Shown one piece after another: positions 43,219-52,543 of a stretch of DNA of 64,000 nt. The stretch spans positions 682,001 to 746,000 of the forward strand of contig JANBVO010000013.1 in assembly GCA_030052745.1 (NCBI GenBank), read 5' to 3'. The DNA is from Pleurostoma richardsiae. Lineage: Eukaryota > Ascomycota > Sordariomycetes > Calosphaeriales > Pleurostomataceae. The position numbers were made by a program, and so were the translations under genes. Each line of letters begins with the position of its first letter. Position 1 is the first letter of the stretch. Below the pieces are notes generated by a model, which was not told where the DNA came from, made no database searches, and saw only the letters and a list, made by a program, of their open reading frames with translations.

Positions 43219-45376
43219 ATGTATGCCCGCAGCGAGTCTCGCCAGCAACCCGGATATGCCTGTGAGGGTGAGTAGCAGTCGGCCATGCCATGTCCCGTGC
43301 ACTGCGGGTCCGTTTCCATCGAGCCGGGTAGTGCTAACGCAGCAGCTTCGACCAGAGTGCCGCAAGAAGAAGCTGCGGTGCGACAGACAGCGGCCTCACT
43401 GCGGGGCCTGTATTATCGCCGGCGTCGCCTGTCGGGTCATCGACCGGCGCATGCCTCGTGGTCCAAAGAAAGGCAGCTTCGAGGCCCTTCGCAACCGCAT
43501 AGGTGAACTGGAGCGACATCTCTCTAGCATCCAAACGTCCAGCGCCATCACCGCAGAGCCCGTCCAAGATCTGGAAGAGTTTGAAGGTAGGCACGCATCT
43601 GCCATGCACGCCTGAGAAGCTTCACGCCCCGCCTTACCCCTCAGGGACCGGCTGCAACCTTATGAGCAGTTGTCTGTATCCATCGGTGAAGGTCACGATG
43701 CAGGGACCGTTGTTCGGTGATTGCAGTTACTCACACTCTATGCTCTCATTCACGCACAACAGGAAAATTCTACTCTGCTGACTATCCCAGTATTGAACTG
43801 GGAGGCTTCAGATGAAGGCCAAAACGCAAGGCTCTCAGTCTCGAGTTCGAGCACTACGAGGGACCCCCAAAGCGCTCTTGCAACCCCGACTTTCTCCAAC
43901 GCGACGTCGACTAAAGCGAGCCCAACACAAAGTCTACCGTCATATCACACTTCGGTGTGCGACGACTTGCAAATATCCGATCTCATGAAGGCTGACCTGT
44001 AAGAGCTGACCACACCAATGGCGATGCCCCTCAGAGGCATTAGGCAGTTCTGCGATTATACTAATCGTCTGTCAAGGACTCAGCTTTACTTTGACCGCGT
44101 CCATCCTGTAGTTCCAATGTTAAATCAAGCCAGAGTTGCCCAGTTCTCCAGAGACTCGAGAGCCATGAACGAATACCGGCAGTGTTTACAGTTCGCCATG
44201 TGGACCGTGGCAATAACGTTCTCCAGCCAGTTCGGCCACCTTCGGGAGCCCATGTACTCCAGAACGCGCGCTCTTCTCGAAGCTCTCGACAACAAAGAGT
44301 CGGACATGAGAACATGCCCAATTGAGCAGGTGCAGTCGTGGATTCTACTGACGTTCTACGAGTTCACCAAGTGCAGTTACCGGCGGGCATGGCTAAGTGC
44401 CGGTCGCGTCTTTCGTCTAGTGCATCTGGCTAGACTTCATAACCTGGACAATCCCAAATTTCAATCAATCAGTGAACTCGAGATGGACTCAATCGGCAAG
44501 GAGGAGAAGAGGCGCACGTTTTGGGTTGCGTACTGCCTGGACAGGTTCATAAGCGTCAGCAATGGCGCGCCAATGACCCTTCTGGAAGAAGTCGTGAGTT
44601 GAGATCGCCAGATGGCCGGTATGAGGACAGCTCACTGACTTTCTGTTAAGGTATGCACGCGGCTCCCGTGTCCTGATATCGAATTCGTAAACGGGCCCTT
44701 AACGCCAGGGCCGTTTTTATCCGAGGTCATGGCATCTGCGGACCCGCGGGCCTACTCCCCGCTCGCTGAATGTATCATCTTGGTGACCATCTGCGGAAGG
44801 GCCCTCGTGCACAAACAGGTCACGGATGTGGAGGCACTATACGGCAACTCACCTATAGAGTTTGCGCTCCGGCATGACTGGCTCGACTCTCTACTAGTTA
44901 CCCGGATGAACAGCCTGGAGGTCAACTACCCGCGGGCTTCATTAGCCAGCGACCCCATGACCATGTTCGCACATCTGGTGGCCCGAACAGCCATCATATA
45001 TCTCTGTCATATCATGGAGCCGCTCTCCAACGATATACAGACGTCACCCTTAGTCTGGAGCCAGCAAGACCGTGGTGTGGTAGCGGCCCAGGAAATCTCC
45101 CGCCTGGCAGGGGAGCTGGAACACCTCGGCTACTTCAAAGCGCACACTTTTACCCCCCTCCCTATCTATTTGAGCGCAGCCAAGCTTCGGTCCCACATAG
45201 AACGCCGGAAATCGCAGCTTCAGTCCAGCCCAGGCCTTATGCGCGAACTGGAGGAGTCCCTGCAGGCCTCTTTAGATGCACTACGGAAGCTTGGTTCGGT
45301 GAACAACCTGGCCACCTATTACCTGGAGTTGGTGAAGGCTAACAAGACTTCGGAGATATGCTTCAGGTTGGAGTAG
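43219..45376 (+). CDS. Zn2Cys6 transcription factor, likely the cluster regulator
   Basis: Fungal binuclear zinc-cluster activator. Proposed exons: 43219-43267, 43356-43586, 43645-43691, 43763-43998, 44077-44593 and 44651-45376, giving 601 aa. Joining exons 1 and 2 restores the zinc cluster ACEECRKKKLRCDRQRPHC plus GACIIAGVAC, with Cys spacing 2-6-6-2-6. No single reading frame contains it whole. GALMN-type linker residues follow (ALRNRIGELERHL, a short coiled coil). The fungal_trans middle domain begins at DLTQLYFDRVHPVVPML, formed across intron 4, and continues through KRRTFWVAYCLDRFIS and VCTRLPCPD. Exons 3 and 4 lie in the variable linker and are the least certain. Its place among the tailoring genes and the CGG-containing motif in their promoters suggest it is the pathway activator. 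Confidence 0.85.
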
Positions 45377-46022
45377 ACCATATAAAGGTAGAATAACACC
45401 GTTAGAGGCTATAGAGTTTCCTTTCGGTCCCAATCACCAGTCAGCCAAAACGCTGAGCGCACAGCGCTTGCACTCTTGTGGCCAGCCCCCCGGAATCATG
45501 GGTATGGTCCTCGTCAATGTACTCTAGCTCCATGAGATATCTCATGTCCAACTTAGCCATCATTGATCATGATGAGCTACTTCAATACTTGGACGGTTTT
45601 GAAACTAGCTGTAGGCTAGAACATTGCTACACAGAGTAGGTAGATGATTGAACATAATCGCCACCACTCAGTTCAGGCCCTTCCCCTACAGTGCCAAGCT
45701 CTGCTTCTGCAAGATTAAGCATTCAAAACGGAAGACGCCAAGGCATTGTTGCCGGTAACCGCCCGGAATTGGCCCTGAAAGGCGCTACAGCGCGGGATAG
45801 ATCGCATTCAAAGGATGACCCTGCATATGCACGCAGCAATACTCCGTAGTGTGCCACTTAATTATCAGCGCGTCGAAGGAATCGGTGCGACCTTCCCAGC
45901 TGAGGTTAGATCCCTCCCTCTTTCAAGTGCGGCTGTAGTTCCTCAACAACAATCATTCAATCAGCGTCGACGGTTGAGGTCGTGCGCATCCGGAACCGGC
46001 GAGTACGAGCCGCCGGACATCT

Positions 46023-46050
46023 GGAGTTTGACGTACGGCCCACAACTCCG
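46023..46050. promoter_or_regulatory. Inverted cluster motif pair
   Basis: GGAGTT at 46023-46028 and AACTCCG at 46044-46050 face each other across 15 bp, followed by CACTCCG at 46054-46060. This is looser than the 3-bp palindromes at 11035 and 17717, so the call is weaker. Confidence 0.35.
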
Positions 46051-46476
46051 CGACACTCCGCGCAGACTCGGGCCATCATTGCAGCCTTCTTAGACAAGCT
46101 TACTGCCCTCGAATGGCTCAGCTTCGCACACCGGCTGCAGGATGATGCGACCCTGCCGATCCTCGCGGTACCTTGCTGAGCCAAGTCTTCCCAGCCTGTG
46201 TAGATGCTGCGCCTTGTACACGTAGTACGGGTGCGAGGCACGAGAGGAATATGTCAGAAATGCTACCGAATCCGACGGACGAAGGCCGTGCCGCGAAGTT
46301 ACGAGACCGAAACATGCATATTTGATGAGTTCTCCATGAAGCCCCGCATCGGAGATGGGTCGTATTAAAGGATGCGAGGATTTCTGTACGTAGGCCATCC
46401 TTTGAGTGATATCTGCTTACACTCGCGCAGTTTAGCGGAGACAGTGAGATGAACGATGAATAGCTTGGCCTCGCAC

Positions 46477-46495
46477 CGGAGTCTCGGATAACTCC
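46477..46495. promoter_or_regulatory. Degenerate inverted cluster motif
   Basis: CGGAGTC at 46477-46483 and AACTCC at 46490-46495, about 220 bp before the carboxylesterase-like start. It suggests that this gene belongs to the regulon, but one half-site is imperfect. Confidence 0.3.
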
Positions 46496-46710
46496 AGATC
46501 ATCATGGCGCGTCATCGAGAATTCGGGCAGATGCCTCTCTAGAATTGGCGAGGGTGGCATCGGCTACTGTTGACAATGATGGCTTTTACTAGTATATCTC
46601 ACTCATCGAACTGCTATTGTTGAGCCCTCGACACTCATGTAAAACCGAGGCACAACTGGCACGTCATTTGCTGGTTGCGTACTATTTCAGCTTCCTCTAT
46701 CTGGGCAAAA

Positions 46711-48586
46711 ATGGCGATTGCTGCGCGGCCTGCATCCTGGTGGTGGAAGGTCACCTTATGCTGGTGTCTGACTAGGCTTCCTGTGGCATCCACATCCCCG
46801 ACAGTAAAGGATGGCACAGTCTCCTATCTCGGAACGGTGTCTGATGGAACAGAGGCCTTCCTCAACATCCGATTTGGTCAAGACACCGGAGGTGAGAGGC
46901 GTTTTCGGAATCCTCTTCCATACTCGTATCCAGCGGGTACCACCGTCAACGCCACGGCTGCAGGGGCGGCGTGCCCACAGGTCCTAGGCAATCCCGTTCC
47001 TTCCTTCACCGGGATCTATGGCAATGTCACCGAGATATCGGAAGATTGTCTCAGTCTGCGGGTGTCCAGACTGCTTGGCACTAAGCCCAGTGCCAAGTTG
47101 CCAGTGATGGTGTACCTTTTCGGGGGCGGATACGCATTTGGCTCTGTCTACGACGACACCGCCTATGACCCATCTGGACTCGTCAGGGAAAACGCAGCCA
47201 AGGGTCTGCCTGTAATATATGCTGCCATAAAGTGAGGCTTCTCTTCATCCTGTATCAAGCTAGTCATGATGGAGACTAACAGCAACCGTTGAAGTTACCG
47301 CAATGGTTTCCTTGGCTTTGCAGGTGAGTGCTTTATTGCACACCCGTGCCTTTGACGAGATTTATCTCGCGAACGCCGGCATAGGAGATGTTAATTTTGC
47401 TGGTGCAGCCTCGGACGCCCTGCGGAATGAAGACAACCTGAATTCTGGACTGCTAGACCAGTATCTTGGTCTTGAATGGATCCGCGACCATATCGAGGCC
47501 TTTGGTGGCAGTAAGGACGACGTGACGATCTTTGGAGAAGATGTAGGATGGACAAACGTCCAACTTCAACTCATGGCTTATGGTGGAAAAGCGAAGCCCT
47601 TATTTCACAGGGCTATTCTCCAGTCTGGGCCTACCCCGAGTGGCACGGGCTTGACCGCAGGTTTATCAGACACCCACACAGCGCAGCTGACTGGTATTCT
47701 CAACTGCACTTCACCAACAGGAGATGGCCATGCAGAGTTGACATGCCTGAGGTCTCTTCCCCTATCAGTAATCAACACGGCAGCCGTTGAGTTCGGCCTA
47801 GCCTTTGAATCCCTCGCAGGACTGGGTACCTTTCGACCTACTGCTCCGTCGCCGTTTATCCCCGATGCGCCATCGCAGCTTCTGAGTACTGGCCGATTCC
47901 GTCAGGACGTGGAGATACTCATAGGATGGAACGAGAACGACGGGACCGTCTTCGTACCCTCGACTATCAACAGCACGGCCTACTTCTCCGCTGTCGTTGC
48001 CGCACTGTTCCCGGGCCTTTCCCAGTCGAATCTACAGACCCTGGGAGACCTCTATCCCGAGGACGCGTTCTCCGACTACCCCTCTGAAGGCATCGACCGG
48101 AACTTCTTCCGCGCGGCCCAGGTCGTGCGCGACGCCAACTTCGCGTGCCCCTCCCTCCGCCTGGCTGCGACCCTCCCGCCATCCTCCGCCTACGTCTACG
48201 CTCTTAACGAATCCGTCTTCACGCTCGGGCACGCCTTCTACAACCGCAGCTTCGTCGGCATCGACCACTTCAGCGACATGCCCTACGTCCTCGACTACGT
48301 GGCCAAGGCGCCGTACTCGAGCGTCGCCAGCCAGGCCGACTACGACATGGCCGCGCACATGTCGGGCAGCTGGGCGGCCTTCGCGACGCACGGCCACCCC
48401 ACCGCTCACTACAACGCCAATAAGACCTTCAGCGACTGGCCGTCGACGGGCGGCGGCGCCTGGCTTCGCGTGCTCGGGGGCCCACGGGACGGCGCGTCGT
48501 CGATCGGCTCCACGTACGGTGAGGAGCTACCGGCACGCTGTGCGTTCTGGGGCCAGTCTGACGTTCTGGCACAGACGTATGCATGA
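46711..48586 (+). CDS. Type-B carboxylesterase-like protein with Asp in place of the nucleophilic Ser
   Basis: Carboxylesterase/lipase family member. Exons 46711-47231, 47295-47323 and 47409-48586 close in frame, giving 575 aa. The N-terminus is Trp-rich and hydrophobic (about residues 1-27), a possible signal sequence. Family blocks: GTVSYLGTVSDGTEAFLNIRFG, EDCLSLRV, VMVYLFGGGYAFGS (oxyanion loop), INYRNGFLGFAASDALRNEDN across both introns, and LGLEWIRDHIEAFGGSKDDV. The nucleophile elbow, normally FGESxG, reads IFGEDVGWTNV, with GAT (Asp) where Ser is expected. The later acid and His regions (WNENDGTVF, THGHPT) remain. Exon 2 is only 29 nt. It is probably not a normal serine esterase: a non-catalytic role, a different reaction, or early decay are possible. 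The frame is otherwise intact. Confidence 0.85.
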
Positions 48587-48911
48587 AGTAGTCTTTGGTC
48601 GTGTCAGATCGGGCAAGATGAAACTTTGTAGTTCCTGTAATGAGAAGCAAGTAGCCAGAGTAACGGAAGCCTAGGTAGAGTCATCTGTACAACACAGGAC
48701 TGCTTGGGGACAACATGGTTAATAAAAATGTTATTCGCATTGAACTACGCCTTAATAATCATCAGCTAATAGTAGCCATATGAAAGTAAACTTAAAAGAA
48801 AGCCCATAGTAACTGCCGCGAACACCTTACAACGACAGCCGCTACACGCACTTACTTGATCTACACAGTCGTAACAAACTCATAAAGCTCGCCGACCTAG
48901 TTCTCTGTCTG
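48587..48911. other. AT-rich intergenic region
   Basis: About 325 bp between two 3' ends, AT-rich around 48700-48800. No gene or repeat is visible. It probably marks the right edge of the cluster. Confidence 0.4.
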
Positions 48912-49805
48912 CTAGTATTGCTTAATCACCTGTTCAAACCATTCGTCACATGTTTCTTCAACGTCTGGATGTCCCAAAATATCCGATAGAGCTGGTCCGT
49001 CCCCTTCAGTCACATAGTCCTTGAGCACTGGTTCCTCGGGGCTTCGGGGTTCTGGCGGACAATTGCACGTCAAGGCTGGATTGTCCTTGCATCGTGTGTG
49101 ATCTTCGTACCAGGCATCCCGGGCCTTACTCAATTCCCATTTTTTTTGCACGTAGGCTTTATGTTCCTTGATGTATGTTTCGATTTTGTCCAAGTCGATA
49201 TTACCTTTGTACTCGTACCACTTCCTTACAATTAATCCCAAAGACCAGCAGGAATCGTCAAGCCTGAACTTCGAGGGGATGAGGTCCTTCAGTCCGACCA
49301 TATAGTCGAAGCAGTGAACATGGTAATAGTGTTTGGTCTTGGCCCAATACCAGTCGCCTTGCACGCCATCGAGGCGGATACGGTAGTCATTCCAGATGAG
49401 GGCCCGGCAGTTAGCCTTGGCTTGGACGTAGAGGCTGTCGTCTCCGGCACGACACTTTGCTCTTTGAGAGCGGGACATCTCGAGGAAGGCGGTAATCTCA
49501 GGGTCAGACTCGATCTCGCGTCGCAGTTGAGCGCCGTCTTCCATTAGTCGCTGCGAAGGCTTGAGGTTGTGACGCCGCTCGGCCTTGTCTTCCCACTCCC
49601 ACATCTTCTTGTAGGCATCTAATTCGCTGCGAGCTCCTTCCACCTGCTTTAAGAAAGATTGTCTACAGCGTTGTTTCCGAGCAGTAGCGTCTGCTTCGTC
49701 TGATGGTGAGCGAGATCGGTCCCGCTTCTTGGTGGTTCGGTGTTCGTCGGACTGGACAGTTTCCATGGTTTCGGTGGTGGTGTTGAAACGGATGAACCAA
49801 TCCAT
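48912..49805 (-). CDS. Fungal-specific hypothetical protein
   Basis: An intact, intronless 297-aa frame starting at ATG 49805. I do not recognise the family. The N-terminus is basic and Ser/Arg-rich (KKRDRSRSPSDEADATARK), like a nuclear targeting segment, followed by a charged helical region (residues about 50-110). The central block holds WYWAKTKHYYHVHCFDYMVG with clustered His and Cys, which could bind metal. A second Cys cluster, CKDNPALTCNCPPEP, occurs near residue 245. The C-terminus is acidic. Codon use and length argue for a real gene. No link to the polyketide cluster is evident. Confidence 0.65.
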   Translation of the reverse strand: MDWFIRFNTTTETMETVQSDEHRTTKKRDRSRSPSDEADATARKQRCRQSFLKQVEGARSELDAYKKMWEWEDKAERRHNLKPSQRLMEDGAQLRREIESDPEITAFLEMSRSQRAKCRAGDDSLYVQAKANCRALIWNDYRIRLDGVQGDWYWAKTKHYYHVHCFDYMVGLKDLIPSKFRLDDSCWSLGLIVRKWYEYKGNIDLDKIETYIKEHKAYVQKKWELSKARDAWYEDHTRCKDNPALTCNCPPEPRSPEEPVLKDYVTEGDGPALSDILGHPDVEETCDEWFEQVIKQY

Positions 49806-50220
49806 AATAATGAGTTGGTTAGAAAGATAAAATACTTCCTTTATATATGTACCTTAGGTAGATACGGAACCCACGCGCGTGATTCCGAGCGGGGTTTTAT
49901 TCGCTTGTTTCATCTCTGCGGCGCGGTCTTTGATCCCTGTGGCAGCAGGTATTCCTGATTCCCCCTCGCGGGCATACCAAATAGGCAGCTGGTCAGCCCC
50001 GGGCACGGGACGCCGATTTGCTGCAGACTTATCAAATTTATGCGTTTGGAGGCTATGGAGACATTCAGTGTAAGCGATGAATCACCTGAGCGATGTGAAA
50101 TAAACACTTCGTCAAGGCGTGTAGGTAGGAGAATATTTGAGATTGCAATGGCTCTCGTACTCCATGGGCGACTTCGTCATCCTCCTTGCCGGCTCTGGCT
50201 ACCTCTCCTTCGCTGATATT
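49806..50220. other. Intergenic region
   Basis: About 415 bp between the hypothetical gene start and the 3' end of the questin-oxidase-like gene. A TATATA-type AT run lies near 49850. Nothing else was recognised. Confidence 0.35.
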
Positions 50221-51652
50221 TCACCACAGCGGCCTTGGCCCGACCTGGCTGACGAAAGAAGTCCAAGCATCGTCGAAGCCAGCGCCCCTGATCCATGTCA
50301 CGCCGCCCGCCTCTGCGCCGTCGATGACCATGTTCGCCATCCTCGCCCAGTCATCCGGGGCCACGAGCGAGGACCCCCCGGGTGACTGTCTCGCCATGTC
50401 CCGCTCCGCCGCGGCGAGCGCGCGCACCATCTTGGCGACGTGCCCGTCCTCGCTCAGCCGGAGCGTGCGGTCGACGACCGTCGTCCAGGGGTTAGGCCCA
50501 GGTACCTTGGGCGCATAGTCGCGGATGTCCTCGCCGTGCAGCGCCGGGCTGCCCTGGGCGCAGTAGAGGAACAGGTCGATGCGGGCCTTCCACTCGAGTA
50601 TGCGGGCGCGGACCCGGCGGTCGATCCACGCCGAGCGTGCGTACACCGTCGTGAACAGGTTGCTGTTCACGCCGTGCATGAGGATGAAGTCTATCTTGAC
50701 GTGCCGGTCGGCCCGCTGCGCTGCACAGGCCATGTAGGCCGTCGCGGTGGTGATGGATGCCGCTGCCTCTTCGAGTTTCTCATCTGTCGGGTCGGGGATC
50801 TTCGCCTTCGCTGTGAGCTCCGCTAGGTATGCGCCCTCTTTGGCGATCAACCCCTTCGTCGTGGCCGGGTCTGTGTACTCGACTGCCGCTTTGATCCGGT
50901 CGTCATTTTCCAGGGCTGCAAGCAGATCCGCAAATGGCGCCGGTCCCTTGACAGACTTGGACTTCTCCTCGGCGGGCAGTAGAAAGTCACCTTGCCAGGT
51001 GATGTGAGATGCCGTCTGGGCAAGCGCCTCGGCGACAATGGCCGGCTGCTCGAACTCGATGCCATAGCCGAGGTGGATGTAAGGATGGAGATAGCCGCCG
51101 AAGAAGCGCACGAACATGTCCTCGGCAATGGCGGATCCCGAAAAGAGGTACTTGTTGACCGTGTCCTTCCAACCGTAGGTGTCAATCTCGTCCTCTAAGA
51201 ACCTCAAGAACTCGGCGTAGTTTGAGACGCCGGTGTGAGCTTTGGGCGTGAGAGAAGCCCATAGCTTGGCGTCGTCCGACGCCGCAGCGGACCTGATCTG
51301 GGCCAGGATTTCGTCCGACTTCTCTAGATGTGGCTTGATGGGCTTGGAGCGCAGCTGCTCGGCGGCGTAGTGTTTGCGTATTGTTGAGGCAGACGCCCCG
51401 AGTCCATAGAGGGCGAGAACCATGTGGACACAGTGATTGTGCAGGCCCAGCGAGTTTGTTAGCGGGCTTTTCGCCTACTCAAGGCAGTGGGAAGTCTCTT
51501 CTCACATCTTGCGTGTCCGTAGCCCAATCATTATGCTCGTGGTTATGGTTGAGCACCTCATTGACCGCAACCGCACTGGCGGCGGTGACACCTGGTATGA
51601 CCAAGCGGCCTTGACCAGGCACGATCTCGACAATACGACTGGACGCGACCAT
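50221..51652 (-). CDS. Questin oxidase-like protein (DUF4243), with a frame anomaly near its N-terminus
   Basis: Member of the DUF4243/questin oxidase family (AflY, GedK), associated with Baeyer-Villiger-type ring cleavage in anthraquinone and aflatoxin pathways. The main frame, 51474-50221, gives LGLHNHCVHMVLALYGLGAS, FVRFFGGYLHPYIHLGYGIEF, ASHITWQ, KIDFILMHGVNSNLF and a conserved C-terminus. An upstream piece, 51652-51506 (MVASSRIVEIVPGQG to HNHEHNDWATDTQD), supplies the expected N-terminus. The two are in different frames, 31 bp apart. A GTGAGA..TAG splice would join them in frame (466 aa total, normal for the family), but 31 bp is shorter than usual fungal introns. So this is either an unusually small intron or a frameshift. 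It lies outside the motif-bearing cluster and may be unrelated to it. Confidence 0.75.
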
Positions 51653-52543
51653 TTTTTTGAAGTTATTTCCGTCTTTGGGCTTAAAATGAACTAGCAATGA
51701 GCTGGAGATGATGGGGAAGCTCGATACCAGCGACCTTGGGAAGTGTTTTCATTCAGGGGGGATGGTTGGTTCAGTAGTTGAGCGTGGACGGTGGTTGCCT
51801 CAAACAGTTGAGACACCAGTGCATAGAGGAACAAAGTATTTGAAATGGAGAGAAGCTGATACGCAGCTAGAATGGCGACATCCTTTACATCACAGGACCT
51901 GTAGGCTGACGAAAGCAGATTTCCTGGACGCATCGCACCTGATCCATTCGATGATTGATGCGGGGTCATCCGTCTAACGTCAGAGGCTGGCTCCTGATGT
52001 GGCACGATCCTGCGATGCTATGATAGGTAAGGCAATGAATGGTCTATTGGATCTCGAGGCTGGCTCTTTGCGGGCCCGTAGTGGCTCGGAAGGAGAGATG
52101 CTGCTGAGGAATAAGACGGATCTGCTGGTTGAAATATGCCATGGCACGGAATTTGAAGCAGCGAAAGTCAGAAAGCCTCCGTGGTCCTAACGATCTTGGA
52201 AAGTTTGAGAATCTTGTGTGTCTAGTTAGACATAGTTCAAGCCCGTCAGTCATCAAAGAGTATCCCTTTTTGCCCCGTAAATGTGATTTTTCGTTTCTTC
52301 AGTGGTTACTCAGAAGCGAATAGATGATCGGTTAGCACGAACATCTCAATTGTTCCTCTCAGTTCCTGCAATACTTGGCGAACAATGCCTCCCTTCACCC
52401 ATGAGTACCTCCTATCATAGTCAGCATCCACAGAAACTCCTTCGACATCTTTTCTCCTACTGAAGTGGCCGCCCATCTCCACAGTCGCTTCGGTTCTACT
52501 TTTCCAACTCCGCCTCGTTCCCAGCAAGCTCCGTGGACCCCTT
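51653..52543. other. Intergenic region
   Basis: About 890 bp between the questin-oxidase-like start and the 3' end of the broken Clr5 gene. One AACTCCG lies near 52506 and is not upstream of a clear start. No gene was recognised. Confidence 0.35.

Larger units (their letters stand above)
45377..46710. promoter_or_regulatory. Intergenic region upstream of the carboxylesterase-like gene
   Basis: About 1.3 kb. It contains two inverted motif pairs, at 46023-46050 and 46477-46495, 220-690 bp before the esterase start. Short frames on both strands show no known family. Confidence 0.4.

Noticed and set aside
47997-48674. 225-codon plus frame rich in Ser, Pro, Arg and Thr
   Set aside because: Out-of-frame reading of the GC-rich 3' half of the carboxylesterase-like gene; low complexity, no family match.
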